Assembly: GCA_009774625.1 (NCBI GenBank)
Contig: VSOB01000032.1
Span: 1-36,664 of the forward strand
Origin: Lachnospiraceae bacterium
Lineage (GTDB): Bacteria > Bacillota > Clostridia > Lachnospirales > Lachnospiraceae
Reading direction: 5' to 3'
DNA: 36,664 nucleotides
The notes under the pieces: generated by a model
Told to the model about the DNA's origin: nothing
What the model saw: the letters and a program-made list of their open reading frames with translations, nothing else
Database searches by the model: none
Part shown: positions 1-7,452 of the stretch, piece by piece
Position numbering within the stretch: the first letter of the stretch is position 1
Layout: each line of letters starts with the position of its first letter
Position numbers and translations under genes: made by a program

Positions 1-180
1 CCACCCAATCCTCAGACCAAAGCCTCAACATAAAAGTCCCTGCCTCCCACTTCTAACCCCCCTCGCCCCTCGCCCACCTATATCCCAAAATGCAAATATT
101 ATATATGTAATATTCGCATACGATATATCCCTCCCATTCCCGCCGCACGATCGGTTGTCATCCTTCGCACGACTAACGAG
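1..180. other. Intergenic region at left edge, no gene seen
   Basis: I see no convincing coding region here. The stretch is C-rich at first and then AT-rich. Around 91-119 it holds an imperfect palindrome (GCAAATATTA, then TAATATTCGC) that could be an operator or a weak hairpin, but no gene is close enough inside the window to assign it to. Confidence 0.5.
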
Positions 181-205
181 GGGGATGTGAAAACCTCACA
201 TCCCC
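181..205 (-). terminator. Hairpin at end of agrB
   Basis: A perfect 10-bp stem (GGGGATGTGA at 181-190, TCACATCCCC at 196-205) with a five-base loop lies at the very end of the agrDB transcript. The agrB stop codon is inside the stem. There is no clear T-run after it, so it may act as a weak terminator or a 3'-end stabiliser. Confidence 0.5.
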
Positions 206-777
206 ACCCGCTTTTGCTTCATTTGTATAAACCATCCAGCATAGCCTGCCCCACAGCAAATGATTGCGGATAATATTGCACAGGCTGCTTTCTCATTCAC
301 CAGAAAACATGCAAGTCCTGCTGTCATTTCCACAGTAACAATCACCCTTGCCCTCTTTCCTATGATTTTCTTTTCCTCTGCATCCAAAGGCTTATTCTCT
401 GACTCTAACGGAGCATATCGGAAAATAAAATAACAGGATGGTACTGCCATGCAGATAGTAAACACTGTCTGGAAGGAAAGTTCTGCTTTTATCCACAGCA
501 AAGCCGCTGTCACCATCGCACAGGACAACAGATAACATTTCCATGCACCTGGTGCATGGTAACCTCCCGCATCGGAACGAAGAGGCATCATAGCAGACAA
601 AAACAAAACACAATACCAGGGTACCTTTAATACAACCCCTATCAGAATACTTGTCAGACCATTTATGACAAGCATCCCCAGCCCATACAAGGCATATTCA
701 TAGACCTCCCGGTCCTCCCTGGAAACATCTCCATTTATCTCCAGTATGCCGATGAGCTTATCACTGAGCTTTCTCAT
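196..777 (-). CDS. agrB: AgrB-like membrane endopeptidase, processes the autoinducing peptide
   Basis: This 193-residue protein is an AgrB family membrane cysteine protease, which removes the C-terminal part of the AgrD precursor and forms the thiolactone ring. The catalytic pair is visible: His74 in GGYHA and Cys81, seven residues later, the same spacing as His77/Cys84 in Staphylococcus aureus AgrB. The N-terminal part (about 1-35) is a charged cytoplasmic segment, followed by several hydrophobic spans. Length is normal for the family. Its ATG overlaps the stop codon of agrD (ATGA), so the two genes are translationally coupled. It is the last gene of the agr cluster and ends in a hairpin. 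Family assignment is firm; the substrate is inferred from the adjacent agrD. Confidence 0.93.
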   Translation of the reverse strand: MRKLSDKLIGILEINGDVSREDREVYEYALYGLGMLVINGLTSILIGVVLKVPWYCVLFLSAMMPLRSDAGGYHAPGAWKCYLLSCAMVTAALLWIKAELSFQTVFTICMAVPSCYFIFRYAPLESENKPLDAEEKKIIGKRARVIVTVEMTAGLACFLVNEKAACAILSAIICCGAGYAGWFIQMKQKRVGM

Positions 778-929
778 TTATTTTTGGAAAACTTCTTCAG
801 ACCTTCCGGCGCCTTAGGCTGATATGCGAAATAAAAGCATCCTCTTGTTGCAAATTCTGCCGCTACAGCCGTCAGTGCAAGTGCCATCATACTGCTGCCA
901 TACTTGCTTAAAAATCTTTTCAGTTTCAT
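774..929 (-). CDS. agrD: AgrD-like cyclic autoinducer peptide precursor (51 aa)
   Basis: A 51-codon ORF fills the gap upstream of agrB, with AGGAGG about eight bases before its ATG and a stop overlapping the agrB start. The protein has the three AgrD parts: an amphipathic N-terminal leader (MKLKRFLSKYGSSMMALAL), a central Cys31 followed by hydrophobic residues (CFYFAYQPKAPEG), and a charged C-terminal tail ending KKFSKNK. By analogy with Listeria, where I recall CFMFV being followed by YEPKSP, the ring would be Cys-Phe-Tyr-Phe-Ala with cleavage before YQP. The thiolactone and the exact N-terminal cut are inferred. The gene is too short for most ORF callers. Confidence 0.9.
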   Translation of the reverse strand: MKLKRFLSKYGSSMMALALTAVAAEFATRGCFYFAYQPKAPEGLKKFSKNK

Positions 930-972
930 TCGTTGTTCCTCCTGTTATCTTTTGTAAAATGTGACAGTTCTT

Positions 973-1033
973 ATTATAATATATCTTTCTCTTCCTGCGC
1001 GCCTGCTGTCATAATTGACCTGTTATTCTGTCA
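973..1033 (-). promoter_or_regulatory. agrDB promoter with direct-repeat LytTR-type box
   Basis: The 175-bp gap between agrC and agrD reads on the minus strand as two TGACAG repeats (1028-1033 and 1006-1011), exactly 22 bp apart, followed by an AT-rich -10 (TATATT at 978-983 or TATAAT at 973-978). No good -35 hexamer is present. Direct repeats about two helical turns apart next to a promoter with a weak -35 are typical of LytTR (AgrA) activated promoters. Activation by the AgrA encoded next door is inferred. Confidence 0.55.
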
Positions 1034-1104
1034 TTTTTGGTCATTATGCATTTTATATCTCCAAAAGGAACTAAACAGTTTGTTCAGTTGTTATTTTTCC
1101 GTTC

Positions 1105-2430
1105 TCAAAGCACGGCCCGGTACAGTAGTATCTTCACGCAAAAGAGCCCGTTCTCATCCGTTATATCCAGTTCTCCATGATAACAGTCAACAATCTCACG
1201 GATAATCTGCAGGCCCCAGCCATGTGAACGCACATCCGGTTTCGTGGTCATATATTCCCCTCTCTTACGGGTACGCGGCGTCCCATAGGGATTTCTGATT
1301 TCCAGATACAGATTGCTGCCCTGCACTCTGACTTTCATATAGATCTGTCTCTGCCCCGCTTCCACTTCCCTTACCGCTTCTATGGCGTTATCCAGAAGAT
1401 TGCCCAGACATATGCTCAGATCCTCTCCGTTGATCCTACAGTCATGAGGCACTTCCAGCTCCGTCAGCAGCCGGATCCCGTCCCGCTCGGCAATCTCCGC
1501 TTTATAGTTCAGAATACTGTCAAAATATATATTCCCGCTGTCAGCAACACGTTTTTTCTCTGTAAGAAATTTCAGATTTTCCTGATAATACTTTGCCAGC
1601 TCTTCATATTGCCCGGTCTGCAGCAGAACCTGAAAATAGATGTATTTCTGTTTGATATCATGACGGAATTTACTCAGTTCCATCCAGAGCGCCTTGCTCT
1701 CTTCACACTGTCGCATATAATAATTACACTGTTCCCGCAGCGCTTCTTCCTGCATCTGCTTCTCCGCCACCTTCTTTGTCTGTTCAAATAAATAATAAGT
1801 CACCACATTGATACCAAGCAAACAGGCCATTCCAAGCCAGCCCTCCGCTCTTACCGGAGCTTCCCTGGACAGATAAGTCTCCTGGCTGGGGAGAAATGTG
1901 AAAATAATCACAATACTTCCCACAGGCACAAAACATGCCTCGATCCAGTCCCTGAAACTCACATCCTTTCCTTTGCCCCGTTTCACAAGCAGCAGTATCA
2001 TCTTCACCAGACACAGCCACACCAGTTTTGAGATCATCGCGATCATAAGATAATAGTCATAACTTCCCATGTCTGTTTTGCTGATCCTGTTTCCGATCAG
2101 AACCATATAGTATGCCAGAACTTCCGAAAACATTCCCAGCATATAGACAAACACAGTGGCATAAATCAGATTGTGCAGCGGATCCTGATAAAGAAACCAC
2201 AGCACTGCAAAAAAAGAACCGCAGAAGGCCAGAATATAAATCAGTACATTATCCGTCAATATATATGTAGTATAATTAAAAATCACAAAATGGAGGCTCC
2301 ATGCCATGATTTCATAAGCCGGTTTCCTTCTCCTGGAATGTAATACCCTTTCCACAAAAGTCCTTTGCGTCAACAGGAAAAAGATCTCCTCCAGGATAAT
2401 GGTTGGTACGATCACCCACATAACTCCCAT
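1105..2430 (-). CDS. agrC: AgrC-like sensor histidine kinase (GHKL type)
   Basis: This 441-residue membrane histidine kinase has about six hydrophobic spans in residues 1-215, a linker, and a cytoplasmic GHKL kinase domain. The phosphoacceptor is His257 in FRHDIKQKY. The ATP-binding N-box is N344 in NLLDNAIEA, and a G-box-like GWGLQII lies at about 404-410. This layout matches AgrC-family receptors of cyclic peptides. The ATG lies six bases past the agrA stop codon, with GGAGAGGAA upstream, so agrA and agrC share a transcript. The kinase would sense the peptide made from agrD and phosphorylate the LytTR regulator. Ligand identity is inferred from the neighbourhood. Confidence 0.9.
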   Translation of the reverse strand: MGVMWVIVPTIILEEIFFLLTQRTFVERVLHSRRRKPAYEIMAWSLHFVIFNYTTYILTDNVLIYILAFCGSFFAVLWFLYQDPLHNLIYATVFVYMLGMFSEVLAYYMVLIGNRISKTDMGSYDYYLMIAMISKLVWLCLVKMILLLVKRGKGKDVSFRDWIEACFVPVGSIVIIFTFLPSQETYLSREAPVRAEGWLGMACLLGINVVTYYLFEQTKKVAEKQMQEEALREQCNYYMRQCEESKALWMELSKFRHDIKQKYIYFQVLLQTGQYEELAKYYQENLKFLTEKKRVADSGNIYFDSILNYKAEIAERDGIRLLTELEVPHDCRINGEDLSICLGNLLDNAIEAVREVEAGQRQIYMKVRVQGSNLYLEIRNPYGTPRTRKRGEYMTTKPDVRSHGWGLQIIREIVDCYHGELDITDENGLFCVKILLYRAVL

Positions 2431-2435
2431 TGCAT

Positions 2436-3152
2436 CTAGTTCCTCTCCAACATCCCCATATAATACTGCCTCATCATCTTCCTGTATCTCTTGCTGATTG
2501 AAATTTCCGTACCGTCATCGATCATAATGCAGTCATAATTCCACTCTTTGATATAATTCAGATTCACATAGTAAGATACCTGTATCCTGGCAAATTTGGT
2601 GCCTGATTTGCTGATCTCCTGTTCCACTGCATTCAGTTTCCCATTAAAATCATACTGCTCCATCGCACAATGAATGCGGATTTTTCTTCCTATGCTTTCA
2701 AAATACATAATCTGGTGCAGCGGAACGCTGTATCTGTGTTTCTGATAAGAAAATAAAAATCTGTCGTTTTCTGAAAACTTTACCCGCAAAACCTTTTTCA
2801 GCACCGTCTCCAGAGCACGCTCTGTCACCGGTTTATCCAGAAAAGCAAACGGCTGTACTCCGATCAGCTCTTTGCAGTACTGATCATAAGCGGAAATAAA
2901 AATAAGCACTGTCTGAAAATCCGTTCTGCGGATGCTCTTTGCAATTTCCACACCGTTTTTCCCTTCCATCTCGATATCCAGAAGAAGAATATCCATATGT
3001 CCATAGACCTGAATCTCCTGCAGCAGTTCCTCTCCTTCCTCAAAGACATGAATTTCCATATTCTTTCCCAGTTTCTCGGCAATCCTCTGTACCATGGCTT
3101 TTTGTTTCCGGACTTCTTCCGCCATATCATCGCAGATGCCAATTTTTATCAT
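2436..3152 (-). CDS. agrA: AgrA-like LytTR response regulator
   Basis: A 238-residue response regulator. The receiver domain (about 1-120) has the acidic pair Asp8-Asp9, the phosphoacceptor Asp59 in LLLDIEMEGKNG, and Lys107 in FLDKPV. The C-terminal half (about 130-238) is a LytTR DNA-binding domain, seen in FSYQKHRYSVPLHQIMYFES and the YYVNLNYI segment. Size and domain order fit the AgrA/VirR/AlgR group. It is the first gene of the agr cluster here; agrC follows six bases after it. The leader contains a G-rich ribosome site a little far from the ATG. It probably binds the direct repeats before agrD. Placing agrA and agrC ahead of agrD and agrB is not the staphylococcal BDCA order. Confidence 0.9.
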   Translation of the reverse strand: MIKIGICDDMAEEVRKQKAMVQRIAEKLGKNMEIHVFEEGEELLQEIQVYGHMDILLLDIEMEGKNGVEIAKSIRRTDFQTVLIFISAYDQYCKELIGVQPFAFLDKPVTERALETVLKKVLRVKFSENDRFLFSYQKHRYSVPLHQIMYFESIGRKIRIHCAMEQYDFNGKLNAVEQEISKSGTKFARIQVSYYVNLNYIKEWNYDCIMIDDGTEISISKRYRKMMRQYYMGMLERN

Positions 3153-3307
3153 TTGTAATGTACTTCCCCTTTCCTGGGATTTCTCTTATTCCCATTTTTT
3201 TCTTTCATTTTACTGACTTCATAAGGGAAAGACAATAGGGTGGAAATGCAGATTCCCGTGTTATTGGTTAAAATTTCGTATTTCAATTGCATATTCCGCA
3301 AATTGAC

Positions 3308-3338
3308 AATATAAAATGGGGCGGAAAAACCGCCCCAT
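3308..3338 (-). terminator. Rho-independent terminator of the spoVA-DUF362 transcript
   Basis: A 9-bp GC-rich stem (ATGGGGCGG at 3316-3324, CCGCCCCAT at 3330-3338) with a five-base loop is followed on the minus strand by TTTTATATTG. It lies about 70 bp after the DUF362 stop codon and ends the sporulation-side transcript before the agrA leader begins. Confidence 0.75.
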
Positions 3339-3408
3339 TGCAGATCCGCACTCCGAACCGCGAAACACTCATTGATCACTATGATGCCAAAAGCATGAAC
3401 TTACACCG

Positions 3409-4272
3409 CTATACCCTGATCAGCTCATATTCTCTGCTGCCGCAGCCAAGCGCCGCCGCTGCCTCGATCGTATGCACGCCGTTGCGGGACTCAATCCGTT
3501 CCAGAAGATGATCTCTGCCCGGATCTTTGGAAGCATAGACCAGATCCAGACAAGCCTGGTCAATGGCAACCGGGTCCAGGGATGCCAGAATACCGATGTC
3601 CGCCATACAGGGATCCTCTGCCACGGCACAGCAGTCGCAGTCCACCGACATATTTTTCATGACATTGATATAAACGATTTTTTCTTTGAAATACTCCGTT
3701 ACGGAATATGCCGCGTCTGCCATTGCCTCCAGGAAAGAATCGTGATCCGCTGTCCAGAAATTGTCCGGATTACCCACTCCATGAATATAACCTTTTCCAT
3801 AAGAAGATGCCACTCCGATGGAAAGCTGCTTCAGCGCCCCGCCGTAGCCACCCATAGGATGTCCCTTGAAATGGGACAACACCAGCATGGAATCATAATC
3901 TGCAATATTTTTCCCTACAAAATTTTTGGAAATCACCTTGCCGCCCGGTATGGCAAGCTCCAGATCCGGGCCTTCACCATCCAGCAAATCCACGTTAAAG
4001 TATTCACTCCATCCGTGCTTTTTCAATGTTTCCAGATGCCGTTTGGTGGTATTTCTGGAACCTTCATAAGCTGTGTTGCATTCCACCACAGTGCCGCCCA
4101 CAGTGTCTATCATGGGCTTAAAAAATGCAGGTTTCAGAAAGTTCTGATTTCCCTCTTCTCCTGAATGCAGCTTGACAGCCACTCTGCCTGTCAGTTCCAT
4201 TCCGGTCAGTCTGTAAAGTTCCGGCAACTGTTCCGGTTCTATTCTGTCTGTAAAATAAACCTTTGCTTTCAT
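3409..4272 (-). CDS. DUF362 domain protein, cysteine-containing, function unknown
   Basis: A 287-residue DUF362 family protein. The family is found in anaerobes, often linked to Fe-S chemistry, and has no firmly established reaction. Visible marks are VAVKLHSGEEGN near the start, LSHFKGHPMGGYGGALKQLSIG in the middle, a cysteine cluster (CDCCAVAEDPC), and DIGILASLDPVAIDQACLDLV near the end, all typical of the family. I chose the ATG at 4272 because GGAGG lies eight bases before it; an upstream in-frame start would add about 34 residues without a ribosome site. It lies 59 bp after spoVAC and before a terminator, so it is probably co-transcribed with spoVA. Whether it has a role in spores is unknown. 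Confidence 0.85.
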   Translation of the reverse strand: MKAKVYFTDRIEPEQLPELYRLTGMELTGRVAVKLHSGEEGNQNFLKPAFFKPMIDTVGGTVVECNTAYEGSRNTTKRHLETLKKHGWSEYFNVDLLDGEGPDLELAIPGGKVISKNFVGKNIADYDSMLVLSHFKGHPMGGYGGALKQLSIGVASSYGKGYIHGVGNPDNFWTADHDSFLEAMADAAYSVTEYFKEKIVYINVMKNMSVDCDCCAVAEDPCMADIGILASLDPVAIDQACLDLVYASKDPGRDHLLERIESRNGVHTIEAAAALGCGSREYELIRV

Positions 4273-4331
4273 TGCCATACCCTCCTTTTCTGCCATTTTA
4301 GCAGAGTGGCAGGCAATCTGCAAGCAGGTTT

Positions 4332-4781
4332 TTAAAAGTTCCCCAGGATCCAATATCCCAGTCCCAGCAGCCAACTGGTAAAGATCCCGTACAGAATTAC
4401 CGGCCCGGCTATGGTAAATATCTTGCAGCCAATGCCGAACACCTGTCCTTCTTTTTTGAACTCAATGGCAGGAGCCGCTACGGAATTGGCAAAGCCGGTG
4501 ATCGGCACAAGCGCCCCTGCACCGCCCCATTTGGTAATCTGGGGATAAATGTTAAAGCCGGTCAGAATCACACTGCACAGCACCAGAACCAGCGAGCACC
4601 AGCTTCCGGCCGTCTGCTTGTCCATCCCAAGTCCGTTCATACAATAGTTTAGAATCCCCTGCCCGATGATACAGATGATCCCTCCGGTTACAAAAGCCTT
4701 CAACATCAATGCCCAGAGATTATGCGTGGGTGTCATTTCCTTGACATATTGCTGATACTGCTTCTTTTTCTCTTCTTCCAT
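4332..4781 (-). CDS. spoVAC: Stage V sporulation protein AC (SpoVAC)
   Basis: A 149-residue membrane protein matching SpoVAC, part of the inner spore-membrane channel that moves Ca-dipicolinic acid during sporulation and germination. Family features seen are the N-terminal YQQYVKEMTP, AFVTGGIICIIGQ, a TGFNIYPQITKWGGAGALVPITGFANSVAAPAIE segment, and a C-terminal hydrophobic span. I set the start at ATG 4781 (MEEEKKK), with GAGAGGG upstream; a longer in-frame ORF reaching 5027 runs into spoVAB and is not supported. It follows spoVAB by 97 bp. The usual next genes, spoVAD and spoVAE, are absent; DUF362 comes instead. Confidence 0.92.
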   Translation of the reverse strand: MEEEKKKQYQQYVKEMTPTHNLWALMLKAFVTGGIICIIGQGILNYCMNGLGMDKQTAGSWCSLVLVLCSVILTGFNIYPQITKWGGAGALVPITGFANSVAAPAIEFKKEGQVFGIGCKIFTIAGPVILYGIFTSWLLGLGYWILGNF

Positions 4782-4878
4782 ATACTGTCCCTCTCTGTCT
4801 TTCATTCTTTTTACAGGAAATCCCCTGTCCAGGTCCGACTGTTTTTTCATTTTCTCTGTGTGCAGGCCCGATATCCGG

Positions 4879-5355
4879 TCAGCCTCCAAACAAAAACATC
4901 CGTTCGCAGAAATAATACAGCGAACCTGCCGCCTTGCCCAGCGCCATCGCCAGCACCGCAATGCCCAGACCATGCCGGAAACCGATGCGTCTGGCAAAGA
5001 TAGGAATGCTGTCCAGCATTTCTGCAATCGCCATCGCCAGGCTGCCTATGAAGATGCCTGCAAACAGTCCGTAGCAAAGCAAAAACAGTCCGCCCAGAGC
5101 GCTCAGTACCGGCTCCGGGACACCGATCCGGGATGCCGCCGCTCCCATCTGAGGTTCAAATATGCTGAACACGTCCCCTGCCAGTGTTCCCAGAATCACC
5201 ATCGTTTCATACAGCATGACCTTCCGGCCCGTATGCGTTTTGCCGGCAAAGCGGGGAATCAGTCCCACTGCAAGAAGCACCGTAAACACACCGCCTGCCG
5301 TCATCAGTCCGAAGCTGATACCCAGCACTCCCAAAAACACTCTTTTATGAAGCAT
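4879..5355 (-). CDS. spoVAB: Stage V sporulation protein AB (SpoVAB)
   Basis: A 158-residue, very hydrophobic protein with about five membrane spans, matching SpoVAB. Recognisable stretches are the FGLMTAGGVFTVLLAVGLIPR region near the N-terminus, YETMVILGTLAG, and IFAGIFIGSLAMAIAEMLDSIPIFARR. SpoVAB is one of the less understood SpoVA proteins; it is needed with SpoVAA for dipicolinate uptake in Bacillus subtilis. The gene overlaps the end of spoVAA by 11 bases, indicating translational coupling, and precedes spoVAC. Length is normal. Confidence 0.9.
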   Translation of the reverse strand: MLHKRVFLGVLGISFGLMTAGGVFTVLLAVGLIPRFAGKTHTGRKVMLYETMVILGTLAGDVFSIFEPQMGAAASRIGVPEPVLSALGGLFLLCYGLFAGIFIGSLAMAIAEMLDSIPIFARRIGFRHGLGIAVLAMALGKAAGSLYYFCERMFLFGG

Positions 5356-5974
5356 CTATCGTTTTCCCTTCCCTGTCTGCCGTCTCGATCAGCGTATCAT
5401 CCACATCTTTTTCATAAATACGCATTTCCACCTCAATCGGTGTGGGGTCCGCCGTGATCCGCCGTCCGCCGATATGGTTGAAAAACAGAGTAATACCGAT
5501 GGCAAGCCCCAGAGAATAGGTTACCTCCAACGTAGTAAAACCATTGGAGGTCTGCCCCATAACCTGTTCGTAGATCTGATTGAATACATCATGAATACCC
5601 ACATCATTGTGAAACGCCATAATGGTAAAGGCGGTTCCGAAAAAACTGATCAATGCCACAAACGCCACCTTCAGCCAGACAGCAAGCCCCTTATCATCCG
5701 ATACTTTGACCAATTTCATCAGAGTATCCATCTCTCCCACATTGTCTACTGTGATTCCTTTTTCCAGTCCCTGGATCAACTCGATCAGCTTCAGACTGCT
5801 GATCACCGCCCGCTTCTCTCCGCCTTCCCGGAACTGAAATACTTTCAGCGCTCTGGCCTTAGCCAGAAGATGGGGATCTGTACAGGTCAGGGAGGCCACA
5901 TCTTTCAGAAATACCTCTTCCTTCGTAACCTCCGCATTCCGCTTCGGTTTTATATATACTGTTTTTGTTTCCAT
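5345..5974 (-). CDS. spoVAA: Stage V sporulation protein AA (SpoVAA)
   Basis: A 209-residue protein matching SpoVAA. It has a soluble N-terminal domain (about 1-95, beginning METKTVYIKPKRNAEV), then two hydrophobic spans around 100-125 and 150-170, and a short charged tail. In Bacillus SpoVAA belongs to the SpoVA membrane complex for dipicolinic acid, expressed in the forespore under SigG. Here the gene lies 69 bp downstream of a histidine phosphatase and upstream of spoVAB, with which it overlaps. The ribosome site before the ATG is weak. No separate SigG-type promoter could be assigned with confidence in the short upstream gap. Confidence 0.9.
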   Translation of the reverse strand: METKTVYIKPKRNAEVTKEEVFLKDVASLTCTDPHLLAKARALKVFQFREGGEKRAVISSLKLIELIQGLEKGITVDNVGEMDTLMKLVKVSDDKGLAVWLKVAFVALISFFGTAFTIMAFHNDVGIHDVFNQIYEQVMGQTSNGFTTLEVTYSLGLAIGITLFFNHIGGRRITADPTPIEVEMRIYEKDVDDTLIETADREGKTIDAS

Positions 5975-6043
5975 ACATCCACTCTGCTTTCATTCCTGCT
6001 TTTTGCAGATTAGTATGGCTGTTTTTCAATCAAATATGCAATT

Positions 6044-6679
6044 TTACAATCGAAAGCCTCCTTCCCTCTCTCTTTCGTAATATAATCTGCCTTCCTCTAC
6101 AATTTTCAACCGGCCATTTTTTTGTTCGATCACTGTCACTGCACAGTTTCTCTGCGGAATCCCGCCCCAGAACTCTGAAAGCGGTCTTTCTTCAATACAG
6201 CGGAGAAAGCATCTGATCAAAGCCCCATGCGAGGCAATCATCACATGTTCCCATCGCTCCTGTGCCGGGATCAGTACTTCCTCAATAAAGCTGTGCGCAC
6301 GGGCAATGACCTGCGAAAATTCCTCTCCGTCTCTGGCGCGATATCTACCCGGATTCTGAATAAAATCATGCAGCGCATGTCCCTTATCTCCCACTGCCTC
6401 TTTGATCCTTGAGCCTTCATACTTCCCGAAGCTCATTTCCTGCAGCCGATTATCTGTCACGATCTGCACTTTCCGGTCCCGGCGCATGATCTCCGCCGTC
6501 TTTCTGGCCCGGATCAGCGGACTTGAAAAAATGATCTCAAAAGGGATCTCCTTCATCCCTTCCGAAGTGATCTCTGCCAGTTCAATCCCTTTTTCATTCA
6601 ACGGGATATCCTCGCTTCCCTGCACCCGCCCTTCCTTATTCCATGCCGTCTCCCCATGTCTGACAAGATAAATTTTCAT
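6044..6679 (-). CDS. Histidine phosphatase family protein (phosphoglycerate-mutase-like)
   Basis: A 211-residue protein of the histidine phosphatase superfamily. The catalytic RHG motif is in LVRHGETAWN near residue 7, followed by GRVQGSEDIPLNEKG and SSPLIRARKTAE. The second catalytic histidine is in MIASHGALIRCFL near residue 148. Substrate cannot be read from sequence; relatives act as cobalamin-pathway phosphatases, broad phosphatases or phosphoglycerate mutases. I chose the second ATG (6679) because GAGGA lies six bases before it, whereas it abuts the first ATG. The gene sits between sigF and spoVAA with gaps of 53 and 69 bp, an unusual insertion in a sporulation gene run, and could be expressed with either. 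Confidence 0.85.
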   Translation of the reverse strand: MKIYLVRHGETAWNKEGRVQGSEDIPLNEKGIELAEITSEGMKEIPFEIIFSSPLIRARKTAEIMRRDRKVQIVTDNRLQEMSFGKYEGSRIKEAVGDKGHALHDFIQNPGRYRARDGEEFSQVIARAHSFIEEVLIPAQERWEHVMIASHGALIRCFLRCIEERPLSEFWGGIPQRNCAVTVIEQKNGRLKIVEEGRLYYEREREGGFRL

Positions 6680-6732
6680 ATACATTCCTCTTTTGTTCTC
6701 TGATTTTTGAATTTATTGTAGCGGCTTATCCT

Positions 6733-7449
6733 TTATTTGGCAAGCCCGCGCATCCGCAGCAGAATCCGCTTTTCCAGGCGGCTGACCTGTACTTGGCTGA
6801 TACCCAGCATCCCGGCCACCTCCACCTGAGTCTTATCCTGAAAATACCGCAGACCGATCAGTTCCTTTTCCTCCTGGGTCAGTTCAGAAAGGAGCTGTTC
6901 CAGCAGCATATGATTCAGCACCGTTTCATTCTCATCCTTTCCGGAAGGCAGCCTGTCCACCATATAGATCTCATTGCCGTCACTCTGGTAGACCGATTTA
7001 TAGATGGATTCCACTTCCACATTGGCCTCCATCGCCAGAATGATATCTTCCACACAAATCCCGGTCTGCTCGCTGATCTCCGCCAGAGATGCCTCATGCC
7101 CCTGTCTTTTTTCGATCTGTTCCATCGCCTGTCTGATCTTAAAGCCGTTCTCCTTGAGACTTCTGGATACTTTGACCATGCCGTCATCCCGCAGGAACCG
7201 CTTGATCTCTCCTGCAATCATCGGCACCGCATAGGTGGAAAATTTCACATCATAGGACAAGTCAAATTTATCTATGGCTTTCATCAGTCCAATGCTGCCG
7301 ATCTGAAACAAATCCTCCGTCTCATACCCTCTGCCGGTAAACCGCTTTACAATGTGATGCACCAGCCCCAGGTTTTTCTCTACCAGTACTTCTCTCGCTT
7401 CTCTGTTTCCGGCCTGTGCCTGTGTCAGCAGTACTGCAGTCTCTTCCAT
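6733..7449 (-). CDS. sigF: RNA polymerase sporulation sigma factor SigF
   Basis: A 238-residue sigma-70 family factor, the first forespore-specific sigma. Region 2 is visible in NLGLVHHIVKRFTGRGYETEDLFQIGSIGLMKAIDKFD, followed by FSTYAVPMIAGEIKRFLRDDG, and region 4 in LSELTQEEKELIGLRYFQDKTQVEVAGMLGISQVQVSRLEKR. The position directly after spoIIAB (three bases between stop and start) is the standard spoIIA operon layout and distinguishes it from SigG. It directs early forespore genes once released from SpoIIAB. Confidence 0.95.
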   Translation of the reverse strand: MEETAVLLTQAQAGNREAREVLVEKNLGLVHHIVKRFTGRGYETEDLFQIGSIGLMKAIDKFDLSYDVKFSTYAVPMIAGEIKRFLRDDGMVKVSRSLKENGFKIRQAMEQIEKRQGHEASLAEISEQTGICVEDIILAMEANVEVESIYKSVYQSDGNEIYMVDRLPSGKDENETVLNHMLLEQLLSELTQEEKELIGLRYFQDKTQVEVAGMLGISQVQVSRLEKRILLRMRGLAK

Positions 7450-7452
7450 AGG

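Noticed and set aside
91..119. Imperfect AT palindrome near the left edge
   Set aside because: It could be an operator, but no gene inside the window can be assigned to it, and such palindromes arise by chance in AT-rich DNA.
3153..3379. ORF in the agrA leader
   Set aside because: It overlaps the agrA start region, has no clear ribosome site and contains the terminator hairpin of the preceding gene.
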